Assembly (NCBI GenBank): GCA_030141605.1
Contig: JAQGDQ010000253.1
Span: 247,411-311,410, forward strand
Length of the DNA stretch: 64,000 nt
Direction of reading: 5' to 3'
Source: Tubiluchus corallicola
Taxonomy: Eukaryota > Priapulida > Priapulimorpha > Priapulimorphida > Tubiluchidae
Shown here: piece by piece, positions 1 through 11,720 of the stretch
Layout: the number at the start of each line of letters is the position of its first letter
Position numbering within the stretch: the stretch's first letter is position 1
The notes under the pieces: generated by a model
The model's database searches: none
The model's input: only the letters and a program-made list of their open reading frames with translations
What the model was told of the DNA's origin: nothing
Translations under genes and position numbers: made by a program

Positions 1-473
1 GTAATACAAATCGACAGATGATGGTGATTCTCCATCAGTTAATAAATCTATTATCTTTCTTCCTACCATTTCCTCTAACACATCCTTCTACCCTTCCTGT
101 GTGATCTAACCTTTCTCCCAGTTCTTTTTTTTGGTCACTCATCCATTCTTTTTATCGGGTTCACATGACAGTGGGATTATACAAGCCTTTGCTTCTCTAG
201 CCCACTGCAGTACAATTATTCTTTTATGATAACGATAGTGTATGAAACATAACAATTTAATACAGTATGATGTAATAATTTTGATGTCACTGTGTGCTTA
301 ATGTCATTATATTGTACTGAATGTGATAATAATAAACTAACAAAGAATCACCTCTTTAAATAAAAAAGAGAAGAGTTATTTATGGCTCTCTAGTGGTCTA
401 ATGATAATATAAAATCTTTACTTGCCATAAAAATAATGATTTTTAACGTCGTACAGTGTATTATATCATTGTA
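1..473. other. Non-coding, nothing recognised
   Basis: AT-rich sequence without a supported frame or repeat before the first SINE. Confidence 0.5.
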
Positions 474-742
474 GACCAGACGGTTTAGTCTAGTGGTAAT
501 GCGTTTGCTTTCCGTCTGGGAGGTCGTGAGTTCGCACCAGCGGCCGGGTCATACCAAAGACTTTAAAAATGGTACCTGCTGTTGCCCTGCCTGGCGCGTG
601 GTATTTAGGGTAAAAGTGGGGTAATAATAGTCTCTGTTATGTAGTTGTAGATTGTTATTTACAGTCGGCGATAATAGCTCTTTGAGCTAATGTTAATTGT
701 TGACCCAAAAGCCGACTTTAAATAAAGATTATTATCATTATT
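474..742 (+). mobile_element. tRNA-derived SINE, copy 1
   Basis: The 5' head has pol III boxes (A-box-like TTAGTCTAGTGGTAATG, B-box-like GAGTTCGCACC). A conserved body follows, ending in GCCGACTTTAAATAAAG and an ATT-rich tail. Two further copies lie at 30945-31180 and 34651-35036 on the minus strand. The parent tRNA cannot be assigned. Confidence 0.85.
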
Positions 743-1073
743 CAGTGTACGACTGATACACTAGTAGACAACAACTGCATCAAGGCTTGAAAAATTAAAA
801 CTACTAGCGCGATATTGTGCATAAAAACACTAGAATTTAAAGCTATAGCAATACAACAAAATAAAATTTTGGAAAACAATAAAATATACATGCACAAGCA
901 CACTAATTACCGAAATGATTTTAACAATGACAATCGTTCAAACAGCACAATTTTTTTGACTCGTGTAGCATACAAATACCATACGTATTTAAATTAAAAT
1001 AGAATCACATAGGAACAGAAATAACGTATATTAAAATATTGGACAAAGCATTAGCATTGAAAAACATAACATG

Positions 1074-1141
1074 TAGTACACACACAATAATACACATAAT
1101 AGTACACACACAATAATACACATAATAGTACACACACAAAC
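1074..1141 (+). repeat. 26-bp tandem repeat (about 2.6 copies)
   Basis: Unit AGTACACACACAATAATACA plus CATAAT. Confidence 0.8.
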
Positions 1142-1507
1142 AGACATACATGTCATCAAATTAAGCATTAGAATGACACACTAAATACAATGAGAAGAAC
1201 ATCAGAATGCATTGAAAAAATAAATTGTGCATGTGCATAAAACATATAAATGTGACAAAAGGACAAACAGTCATTAAACTACATTAAAATGCATTGAAGA
1301 ATATAATTATACGTTTTTAAGTTTTAGTATAACACCTTATGCTGTTGTAATAAAATCGATAAGTTTTCGTTTATTTATAAGTTTTCCAGCAGATTATATT
1401 ACATAAAATGCCATACTTTTGTTTTTGGAAAATCTTAAATCAGATTAAATGCTAAAACAACTGCCTGTCATTAACTTAGTATCATTATCATCATCTATTA
1501 TTTGTAT

Positions 1508-2369
1508 GATTTTCACCAAGCAATGCAATTCTTAAACAGAATGGAGGTGAATAGGATCAAGAAAAAGCTCTCAGTACAGTACTGTTCTCAAAGCTGTTCT
1601 CTAAGCTGTTCTCAATACAGTACTGTTCTCTAACCTGTTCTCAATACAGTACTGTTCTCTAAGCTGTTCTCAATACAGTACTGTTCTCAAAGCTGTTCTC
1701 AATACAGTACTGTTCTCTAAGCTGTTCTAAATACAGTACTGTTCTCAAAGCTGTTCTCAATACAGTACTGTTCTCAAAGCTGTTCTAAATACAGTACTGT
1801 TCTCAAAGCTGTTCTCAATACAGTACTGTTTTCAAAGCTGTTCTCAATACAGTACTGTTCTCAAAGCTGTTCTCAATGCAGTACTGTTCTCAAAGCTGTT
1901 CTCAAAACAGTACTGTTAATACAGGTGAAGAAGAAGATGATTTTCACCAAGCAATGCAATTCTTAAACAGAATGGAGGTGAATAGGATCAAGAAAAAGTT
2001 CTCAGTACAGTACTGTTCTCAAAGCTGTTCTCTAAGCTGTTCTCAATACAGTACTGTTCTCTAACCTGTTCTCAATACAGTACTGTTCTCTAAGCTGTTC
2101 TCAATACAGTACTGTTCTCAAAGCTGTTCTCAATACAGTACTGTTCTCTAAGCTGTTCTCAATACAGTACTGTTTTCAAAGCTGTTCTCAATACAGTACT
2201 GTTCTCAAAGCTGTTCTAAATACAGTACTGTTCTCAAAGCTGTTCTCAATACAGTACTGTTTTCAAAGCTGTTCTCAATACAGTACTGTTCTCAAAGCTG
2301 TTCTCAATGCAGTACTGTTCTCAAAGCTGTTCTCAAAACAGTACTGTTAATACAGGTGAAGAAGAAGAT
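1508..2369 (+). repeat. 431-bp tandem duplication containing a 29-bp minisatellite
   Basis: 1508-1938 and 1939-2369 are nearly identical. Each holds about 12 copies of a 29-bp unit, CAATACAGTACTGTTCTCAA plus AGCTGTTCT. The unit includes the palindrome CAGTACTG. Confidence 0.9.
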
Positions 2370-3429
2370 GATGATGTTGATGGTGATGATAATCATGCAT
2401 AAATATAAACACGTTTTTATATTTTTGTCTGTCATATTTTCATGCAAAATTTCAGCTTCATGTGATGAAACTATGATAGCCCAAAGACAAATGTGTGGAT
2501 GACTACAACTACAACGACTACGGCAACCGCAACAACACATTCAAAAACTAGACATCCGTGCACTTCGTGACGGTCCAATTTTCCAAAGTTAATTTATAAC
2601 CAGCCAATATTAATGCATTAATGCATTAATTTCTGCATACATTGTAGGAAACCTGAGTTAACACGGGCGGCAATTCTTCTCTATTTTAAATTTTCACACT
2701 TGATTTAGCTGATTCTTATTGTTATAATCTGGGTGTGTTTGAACCTAAATTAGCAGACAATCTTGGGCCAGGGAATAATGCTCTGTGGATTATAGAAATG
2801 ACTTTGTTCTGACTCATTACACAGGTGACACGTGAAACGTGAAAACATGATTCCTGCGAGCGGGCAGCTTTAATAAATTTCAGAGTTAGTTAAATGCAGG
2901 CCAATAAGAGCAGAGATAGTTATAATAGTCATTTCAAAAAATATGAATGACACTTTTTGTTGTTAAAAGTTGTTTATTTGACTAGTGAATTAGTCGATGA
3001 TGTAGCTAGCCTTCAATAATTTTTATTCTGAGATTATTAACTGACATATACAGGGACGGGGAAAGGATTACTGAGTTCATTTACGTCATCATCATCATCA
3101 TAAATTTAGAGGTAAAATTTTCTTGAACTCAACTGAACTTTTTAAATTCAACTTTAAATTTAAATTGTAAGTATGTTTGCCACGAGCATCAAACTCATTC
3201 AGTCAAGTAAACTCAACTTTTTGATGATCTCGATGATAACAAACGACGACAGTGATGGCGATGACGACAACTATTCATAGGCCTACATTTATAACTAATA
3301 CGTGAAGCCAGTTCACGCAGCGCTTTTGTATTGTGAGGATTGTCGCGGCGACAGTGGAGTAAATAGTGAAAGTAATGCTAGTGGTGATGATAATGTTAAT
3401 GGTAACGGCATAATAGATGTTTACACAGG
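2370..3429. other. Non-coding, nothing recognised
   Basis: AT-rich spacer with scattered ATC repeats. Open frames lack homology and splice context. Confidence 0.45.
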
Positions 3430-3437
3430 CATTACGG

Positions 3438-3939
3438 CAGGGGTGTGCAAATTGCGGCCCGTGGGCCACTTGCGGCCCGTCAGCCAAGAGAATTTGTGCG
3501 GCCCGCGAAGAGATTTGTAAACCTAATGAAAGTGCAGCCCGGGCGATTAATTGAGTGTAGCCAGCTGAACTCCGTGCCATGATCCCAAAATAGTGCGGGT
3601 AGTTTTTTCTACTAGATCGGATGCCATTAACCCTTACAAGACAGTTGTAGCTTGATGTCACTGTTTTTCTCAGACTGTGTGATACACATTACTAATATGC
3701 ATTGTAATGAAATTACCACTATCTGTCCTGAAAGTAGAAATATATGGTTTGTAATATAAATTTTAATAACTCCTAAAATAGTTTCTTGAGTGTAGTAGTA
3801 ATGATGTACGCAGGTCGGATGCAAAAAATCGTTATTAGGTCCTTCTGTACTTGGCTCCTTGATCAAACTGCCTGTGGCCCGCAGGAATTGCGGGAAAGTT
3901 TAATGTGGCCCGGCTGGTCAGATAATTTGCACACCCCTG
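3438..3939 (+). mobile_element. hAT-type non-autonomous element (MITE), copy 1
   Basis: 502 bp with terminal inverted repeats CAGGGGTGTGCAAAT / ATTTGCACACCCCTG and a perfect 8-bp duplication CATTACGG on both sides (3430-3437 and 3940-3947). An 8-bp duplication with CAGGGG ends is diagnostic of hAT elements. Open frames inside are not recognisable as transposase. Confidence 0.9.
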
Positions 3940-3947
3940 CATTACGG

Positions 3948-5437
3948 CATTGTGTGAAACAATTTAGGCTTCATATAAGAGTTGAGACACTAATTACAGT
4001 AAGAACTACGCCTAGAAATGAAGCTGCGCGATGTGCACTGCCAGCCGTTGTCCAAAGGTTGTGGTTTTCGATGACTTTGAGTTTTTGTTTTTTACCAGAA
4101 GTCGGTGGATGTTCCTCGTAATGCTCGTCTAAGCGTCCACCTAAAATGGAATCAAAACATTAGGCATATAATTAGGAAAAGTATGAGAAACTTTTTTTTC
4201 GAGACACATTATTCGACATTTACATATAATTCTTATTCGTACTCGTGGTACAATCACATCAAATAAACAAGCGAATCAACAAGCAAAATAATATTAATTA
4301 ACAAGATTAGTAAGCAATGTGAATATATACAATTAAGTGAGAGTAAGATATGTTAGTATGGCGTACAATTCATTCCTGTCAATAAAATCAAAACAATTAC
4401 GCTCTAGAGCCCACATAACTTCTTTAATGAAATTTACAGTCCGTAGTTTTTCTTTGCTAGCAATACTTCTTAAATCTAATACACAAGAAAAAACTTTAGA
4501 AAGAAAATTTTCATTTGTGTAAAAAGTTTTGTACTCGTTACAAATAGATAACAAATTATAATCCATTATAGAAGACATAGATTACAGAATATATTTGTAG
4601 TCCTTTCAGGTTTACTGTGCGAAGGTCACTGGGAGCCGGGTAGGACGTTTTTTGGAGATCACATTTAGACTGATCCGATGTCCCTATATGCCGACTCGTA
4701 TAAACAGTGGCTCGTGTACAATTTGTTAATTAGACCCACAAAAAAACTAACGCTCTTTCTCTACATGTAGTTACCCTACAAGTTTGGCCTTTAGTTCGAA
4801 ATGGTGTAATTTGGCTTACCACTATCAGTAGGACCATGTACATACAGCTGGTACCAACTTTTGCTTAAGTCAAATGTGTACTGACTGCTGCCTTTGGTTA
4901 GATGACGGCTAAAAGCACACATAATCCTTCCATCGTCGTATTTCACATCTATAATTAGGAAAACAAGCCGATTTCAAATTGTGCTGCAGAAGTAAAATTT
5001 GTTACGCTGTTTTTTTGCATGCGGGCGTTTATACACACTAATACTAGAATCATGTTTTACTTTTTACTTACCCTGTATACGTTCATATACTCATGCATTG
5101 AAATTACTAATACAAAGTCTAACATTTTGCTAGGAGGTATAAAAAGAACGACTAATAGTATACGGAACAATTCTTTAAATCAAAGTGTCGTAGAATCCGT
5201 AGAAAATCTAACAGGTCTTCAATATTTAATGGGCAACCATTGTGCGTGTCGCACAGTCTTGAGGAGCATGATTGGAGCGCCTCAAAGAAATCACTGACGC
5301 AAAATCATTTGATACGTTTTGCAGATGCCTCTGCAACTTGTGTTTTGAATGCTAATCAGTGGCTTGTTCTTGGATCACCTTAGCCTCCACTCTGCCGTTC
5401 AGAATGTGTTTGGTGAGTCTGAGGTCAGACAAATTTC
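3948..5437. other. Non-coding, nothing recognised
   Basis: Short opposing frames at 4.3-4.6 and 5.0-5.3 kb are not recognisable. No inverted ends found. Confidence 0.4.
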
Positions 5438-5618
5438 TAGATAGATAGATGGATGGATGGATGGATGGATGGATGGATGGATGGATGGATGGATGGATGG
5501 ATGGATGGATGGATGGATGGATGGATGGATGGATGGACGGACGGACGGACAGGTAGGTAGGTAGGTAGGTAGGTAGGTAGGTAAGTAGGTAGGTAGGTAG
5601 GTAGATAGACAGACAGAC

Positions 5619-5661
<43 letters not shown>

Positions 5662-5687
5662 TAGATAGATAGACAGATAGATAGATA
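5438..5687 (+). repeat. Compound tetranucleotide microsatellite
   Basis: Successive blocks of GATG, GACG, GTAG, ACAG and GATA. The protein frame across it (Ile-His-Pro-Ser / Leu-Ser-Val-Cys repeats) is a repeat artefact. Confidence 0.95.
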
Positions 5688-6518
5688 TTTTATTTCTGAA
5701 AATCAAATTTCCAACACGAAAATTACAAACTCGACGCATACCCGATGGTTTTATCAGCGGGCAGTGCTCGAGTAATGATTTCCAGATCATACTAAAAATT
5801 TGACTCAACATAGCTGCACAAGGTATATACACAGATATACAAATTTAGTTGTAAACTCTATGAAGCGAAAAAACTATTTACTAAGCATTTGTACACATGT
5901 GATAAACAAATATTTTACCTATATGATAATCACACTGATGCGGTTATATGTCCGCTAACAAAGCTATACTATTTAATTCAAAAATCTATGCATACAGTCG
6001 TAAATGAAATTTCCAATTGACATTAATTCTCCGTTAAATAAATTTGCAATATTACTATAATTTAACGCTACAGTGATCTATAAAGTGCATTTTCACGGCA
6101 CTCTACATCATTCAGTTCGATTGAAAAAAGTCCAGTTAATCATGCCCCACAAGACTGTAGACTGTGTGAGACAGGCGAGAGTTCGACACTAAATATTGTT
6201 TTAGCTATACTCGTTCCATACTAACACTTGATCGTTTTACTAGATCTAGAGCCTCTTACCCAGCGAAAGGTTCTGTAATAGCTAGCCAGTGACTGACAAA
6301 GCACCCTAAGGATATTACTTTTATAGCACTTTGTCGAGAGAAGAAGTTTGGGGTCCTTAACGAGGCCCAGACGCCTCCAACGGTTCACTGTGTCACCTTA
6401 GAGAGGTTTGGACTACTATCCTTGATAATGAGCTAAGTTCAATCTTGCCACAACCATCTACAACGGGTTTTGTATCTCGGCCTGCAGGATGTCGAGGTGC
6501 AAAAAATATAATTTGTCT

Positions 6519-7098
6519 TTGGGGTAAATCGCTAGATAAGGAGTAAATGCTAGATTTGGAGTAAATGCTAGATTTGGAGTAAATGCTAGATAAGGAGTAA
6601 ATGCTAGATTTGAAGTAAATGCTAGATTTGGAGTAAATGCTAGATTTGGAGTAAATGCTAGATAAGGAGTAAATCGCTAGATAAGGAGTAAATCGCTAGA
6701 TAAGGAGTAAATGGTAGATTTGGAATAAATGCTAGATTTGGAGTAAATGCTAGATTTGGAGTAAATGCTAGATTTGGAGTAAATCACTAGATTTGGAGTA
6801 AATCGCTAGATAAGGAGCAAATGCTAGATTTGGAGTAAATGCTAGATTTGGAGTAAATGCTAGATTTGGAGTAAATGCCAGATAAGGAGTAAATCGCTAG
6901 ATAAGGAGTAAATGCTAGATTTGGAGTAAATGCTAGATTTGGAGTAAATGCTAGATTTGGAGTAAGTGCTAGATAAGGAGTAAATGCTAGATTTGGAGTA
7001 AATGCTAGATTTGGAGTAAATCACTAGATTTGGAGTAAATCGCTAGATAAGGAGCAAATGCTAGATTTGGAGTAAATGCTAGATTTGGAGTAAATGCT
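6519..7098 (+). repeat. 18/19-bp minisatellite, about 32 copies
   Basis: Unit GCTAGATTTGGAGTAAAT with a GATAAGGAGTAAATC variant interspersed. Variant order partly repeats, which suggests block duplications. Confidence 0.93.
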
Positions 7099-7277
7099 AA
7101 AAAGAATTCAAAGCTAACTTATGTCATCTTTATAAAAGTTTCCAAGCAACAGTTAATCTAGACTCAAGTCAAAAAAATGTAATTAATCGTAAAAGCGCTT
7201 TATCCCAGCGAAATATAATTTTAACGTGATGCGTTTGGTTTGAATACAACACACCTTACACTCGGACGCAAAGTGTA

Positions 7278-7890
7278 GAATTTGCAATCATTTTACTGTA
7301 AAACGTAGACAAATGTTCACAGACCATAAAATTGAACAAACAGTCATAAAGTTAGCAATATGATATTTTACAGTAGAAATTTTGCATCCTTTCTCAATGC
7401 TGTCTCTAGATCAGTGCCTGAGAGAATAAAGCTGTAATCACATGACCAGACATACAAGTTCCTATTGGAAGGTACATCACATTCATGCATACATACCATA
7501 AATGGAAAGGTCACCTATACTCTACAGACTACTAGTCAAACCAAAATCAAAGTCCACTTGGCTTCTTTGATGGCAGAATAAAGATTATTGGTTTACAGAA
7601 AGCTGTGTTATAATGTTATAATTTTTCTTTATTTAAACTTGAATAAGAGAGTTAGATCCAGAATTAAAGCATGAAATTAACAATCTAATTACTCTGATTA
7701 ATGAACATCTAGCAAAGCAAAAGGAAATAATATTTAGAAACAAAAATCAATTTCTGACAAACTTTGTATAATTAGAGTAAAACAACGACTGTAGATGGCA
7801 GCACAGACCAATTCAGTACTTTAGTGTAGTAGACTGACAATTAAATGGGTCACATAATACTACAATCGCGTACTCGGTACAATAAGCGAC
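7278..7890 (+). repeat. Dispersed 0.6-kb repeat, copy 1
   Basis: Reverse complement of 45096-45726 with high similarity over the whole length. No inverted ends, duplication or reading frame recognised, so the class is unknown. Confidence 0.8.
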
Positions 7891-8215
7891 ACAAAGTATA
7901 CTTACATTTTGCTTTCACAGGATTACTTTCAACTTTTTCGCTAGGGATATGTCTTCGGCCGTTCGTAGCAGGTGGGTTATGCCAATGTTCAATGCTTGCT
8001 TTGCCATCGTGGTTCTTGCAAGCGTATACGTCTGCATTTGCCTATAATTTTGCATGAACGTTGTACATTGTATGTGCAAGACTATAATACTAGTATTTCA
8101 CCTATAAAAAGAGACTAACCACAAATTATACAAGCTAGCCAATTGTAAGTAATTCAATGTGTTTTCAGTTCAGTTTGACATTTTGTTTTGCTTTTATCCG
8201 TGTAACGTCCTAGAT

Positions 8216-8714
8216 CAGAGGTGTGCAAATTATTTGACTAGCCGGGCCACATTAAACTTTCTCGCAATTCCTGTGGGCCACAGGCAGTTTGATCAAGGAG
8301 CCAAGTACAGAAAGGCCTAATAACGATTTTTTGCACCCGACCTGCGTACATCATTACTACTACACTCAAGAAACTATTTTAGAAGTTATTAAAATTTATA
8401 TTACAAACCATATATTTCTACTTTCGGGACAGATAGTGGTAATTTCATTACAATGCATATTAGTAATGTGTATCACACAGTCTGTGTAGTACAGTGACAT
8501 TAAGTGACAACCGTTTTGTAAGGGTTAATGGCATCCGATCTAGTAGAAAAAACTACCCGCACTATCTTTGGGATCGTGGTACGGACTTCAGCTGGATACA
8601 CTCAATTAATCGCCCGGGCCGCACTTTCATAAGGTTGACAAATTTCTTCGCGGGCCGCACAAATTCTCTCGGCGGGCCGCAAGTGGCCCACGGGCCGCAA
8701 TTTGCACACCCCTG
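8216..8714 (-). mobile_element. hAT-type MITE, copy 2 (inverted relative to copy 1)
   Basis: 499 bp, same family as 3438-3939, with a perfect 8-bp duplication TCCTAGAT at 8208-8215 and 8715-8722. Internal sequence (GGCCCGTGGGCC-rich end, AAATTTATATTACAAACCAT core) is closely conserved between copies. Confidence 0.9.
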
Positions 8715-9127
8715 TCCTAGATAGCAAAAACAGCGACTTGCTCGTTAATTGAAAAAATCGCCTTAAACGTCTTCGCTTCATTTTACTCTGTGTTACGCCT
8801 GAAGGAATAATCTTACATAAAATTTAAAGCTGCTGTGCAAAATAACGATTGCAACACGGTCAGATCAGGGACCCATAAAGTATCTATACACCATCAGTTT
8901 CAAGGGCGTAATTTATAGGCTTTATTTGGAGACTTTGTACATGCATTGAGGTATAATGGAAAACCAATCTACATGACTTTTTACTGTAATAATTTTGTAG
9001 TAAAGGAAAGCTGTGTTAAATAGTGATTTTGATTAAATTGGTGATTAAATTATTAAAATAATAATTCAAGATTAAACGCTTGACGATGCAAGATTAAACT
9101 ATAGTCGTGGATAGAAGCTTAGTTAAG

Positions 9128-9376
9128 TGTGGCATCACGTGACCAGCTGATGTTCGACCGGCTGACTCAGAAGTAAAGATTGATGATGTAATCCTTATGC
9201 GCAGAAGCTCACGGCGCATTAGGTGAGAGAGATGAGGAACTGACTTGAAGACGGAGGGCTGGCATTACTATCCTCTTATATTTACCGTGTTGTGTTTGAT
9301 ATTTGACAAATATGTAGTTTAGTAAATAAAGTCTTGATAGTTTGCCATGTCCATCGTGGCTACCTCACACGCCACA
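9128..9376 (+). mobile_element. Possible solo LTR
   Basis: Begins TGTGGCATCACGTGACC and ends CTCACACGCCACA (TGTGGC/GCCACA inverted ends), with an AATAAA near the 3' end. No 5-bp target duplication found. A similar arrangement occurs at 52083-52345. Confidence 0.35.
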
Positions 9377-9495
9377 CAATAAACAACAACAATCAGCAAG
9401 CAGCATTAACCACAAGAATAAATAAGCATTTAAACAAATTATTTTACTTAATGGAAGACCAATCTACATGACTTTTTACTGAAATAATTTTGTAC

Positions 9496-9702
9496 CAACC
9501 ATTTGCCCATCGACGGAAAAACCAAATGCAGCATAGCCGTTGGCAGTTTTTAACTTGGCTGAGAGTTTGATGTGAGCCATGTTATTTTTGACCATCCAAG
9601 TGGCTGTATAGTCACAGGTATCCTCGTCGCAACCGTATTCACCCCACCTGAAACAGCTTTTTGTTTCGCCGCAGCCTTCATAATCCAAAGCGTTGGGTGA
9701 AA
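9496..9702 (-). CDS. DOMON-domain exon, ferric-chelate reductase 1-like (partial)
   Basis: One exon encodes VSPNALDYEGCGETKSCFRW, then a Cys-rich stretch (YGCDEDTCDYTATW), WMVKNNMAHIKLSAKLKTA and NGYAAFGFSVDGQMVG. CG-TK-CF followed by further Cys pairs and the YxAxGFSxDxxMG strand is the pattern of the DOMON (haem- or sugar-binding beta-sandwich) domain of ferric-chelate reductase 1 and relatives. Acceptor at 9702 (TTTTGCAG, phase 1). The donor is either GTTG|GTACAA (9496, phase 1, preferred because extracellular exons are usually 1-1) or ATG|GTTGGT (9500). I found no neighbouring exon, so the gene may continue through large introns, leave the window, or be a fragment. Other DOMON proteins cannot be excluded. 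Confidence 0.6.
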
Positions 9703-10449
9703 CTGCAAAATAACAAAAATGATTGGATATCGAAGACCACGGCATAAATGATTCCCCGTATTGCCTCCTTATATTTTATATCAAACATAAAAGAATTAAT
9801 GTTATTTTTGGCTCTGCTCTTTCTTATTCTCATTCGCTGTTTTTTGCTTTTGCACACATTCTTTTTTTATTTATTTTTTATTAATTCTTTATTTGTCATT
9901 AAAATGGTTCACTCATTATAATAAAATTGAGTAAGCCTCAGCGTAATGTTAAAATAACAACACTGTTCAAGACAAATGCGTCCAGTGCAGACTAAAAAAA
10001 ACTAAAGTGCAAAACTAAGGCCTAATTATATACAATAAATGAACATATTTACAAACACAAGATTAAAATATTTTTACAAAACAATATTACAAAAGTACAT
10101 AAATTTTCGGGTATTCCCTGTTATTTACATACAAATCTAGATACATAAGTGTTATTAAAAGTTAACACCTATAATACACAATATTAGTATAAATTAGCAA
10201 CTTGGATCTAAGTCTCTAACAAAACATGTGAATACACTGCGACATTACTGAATAAAGCACACATATATTATTCGTATATGTATATTACAATGTACTAAGT
10301 TAAGTTTAATAAATCATTTAATTTAATAATTTAAAACGATTGTTTTTTGCTATGTACATCTAGACTAGTTTCAGCTGTGTAAAATATTTTACAATTAATT
10401 TTATGATATAAGTTATTGAAACCATACAAGAATAAAATAACAATATTAC

Positions 10450-10600
10450 AGTTACGTTATATTCTAACACATATTATTAGTGGAGAATTCACCAGCAGCT
10501 TATTTAATTTATTAAACATAACGCGTTTAGCAATGCTATGACGTGGACACTTAATAAGAAAGCGATCACGCGTTCCTTGAGCATATACATTTACAAAATA
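10450..10600 (-). mobile_element. Possible LINE reverse transcriptase C-terminal remnant
   Basis: Minus-strand frame reads FVNVYAQGTRDRFLIKCPRH, then SIAKRVMFNKLNKLL and a stop. The FLIKCPRHS block resembles the HFLLKCP... zinc-knuckle-like end of LINE reverse transcriptases. Short and without other support. Confidence 0.3.
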
Positions 10601-10631
10601 GTCATACTAGATGATCCCATCGTAATTTTTA

Positions 10632-10860
10632 TAGGTTTTACACGTCAAATGCAGACACAGGAAAGTTCAAATGTGACTTAGGTAAGTCAAATGTAGACAT
10701 AGGACATTTGACTTGACATGTGTCTACATTTGACTCACCAAAAACGCTTAAGATTTGTTGAAAACCATTGTTAACACATTTGAACTACCTAAATCTACAT
10801 TTGAATTACCTAAATCTACATTTGAGTTAACGCAGGTCTACATTTGACATGTAAAACCTA
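10632..10860. mobile_element. Fold-back MITE with internal CATTTGA repeats
   Basis: Inverted ends TAGGTTTTACACGTCAAATG / CATTTGACATGTAAAACCTA, flanked by TA. Inside, ACCTAAATCTACATTTGAA-like words recur in both orientations. Confidence 0.55.
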
Positions 10861-10999
10861 TATAACCTCTTTGACAAAGTTAATCTAACTTGTCGAATCC
10901 CATGCGCATGCGCATGTGATGAAACGAATTTGGACGAGCCTAACTACAATGTCTTAGATATTTCAAATTTCTAAATATTATAAATGTTCGTTATACTCG

Positions 11000-11720
11000 C
11001 TCAGAATTAGTTCCTTCTCTATCGAGCGGTATTGGTCTCATATCTGCTGCAGTGCTGGTATTCTTGAGACATAGAAATTCGCTATTTTTACCAATGATAG
11101 ATTGGCGACCATAAATTGATTATTAAAACAGTATGTCCGCAGGTTGTTCCTGAGGCAGGATGCTATCGAATCATCTGACTTTCAGCGAAATCCATTGGGA
11201 TCTGGGTTACAGCGCCTAAAATGTATTATTCATTCAACGCAATACTGTATTTCTTTGTTTCCAAAGCACTCTCATGTAGTGCTTACCTCCGCCAATACGG
11301 ATAGACCATTATCCCTCAAATAATGAACTTTTTCAGGAGAAATACTATTGAGTAAAACTGCCGAAAATAAACTTCCCTGGTAATATAAATAAGTAAAATA
11401 TCATGAACAGAACGCTCCAGCTCACGATATTATGCATATTTTTAGAATAATTTCATATTGTACAGGAACAAACTATACTGCAACTCTGTAAACGTATAAT
11501 TTAGAGATTCTAATACAAACAATTTTCAAACGCTTAGGGCTGCAAAACAAATCAAGAAATTCCACACACCAGCATGCCAAGTTTGATTTACTTAATTGCA
11601 TGAGTGGCCAAGCATTTTCAACTGTTTTTCATCCCATTCATGTGAGAAGCTACCTAACATGTTGGGTGACCTTCAAATACAGGAAATCGGCGCTAACCAT
11701 GTCTCTCTGGCAAAGGATTA
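11000..11720 (+). repeat. Old segmental duplication, copy 1
   Basis: Diverged but collinear with 13833-14940 over several blocks: the TCTATCGA...TAGTCTCAT region, AGGATGCTATCG..ATCTGACTT, GGTAATATAAATAAG, ACTCTGTAAACRTRTAATTTA, CATCCYATTCATGYGARAAGCT. No coding frame is conserved. Confidence 0.65.

Larger units (their letters stand above)
9703..10999. other. AT-rich spacer with a possible LINE tail and a fold-back element
   Basis: Apart from 10450-10600 and 10632-10860, nothing recognised. 9.8-10.4 kb could be the 3' UTR of the LINE remnant. Confidence 0.35.

Noticed and set aside
474-560. Possible functional tRNA gene
   Set aside because: The A and B boxes are present, but the anticodon and acceptor stems do not fold; the body and tail show it is a SINE head.
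3275-3866. Frames inside the hAT MITE, also seen in the second copy
   Set aside because: Similarity between the copies is explained by the shared transposon; no transposase motif.
9128-9376. Full LTR retrotransposon
   Set aside because: No second LTR, primer-binding site or gag-pol frames nearby; at most a solo LTR.
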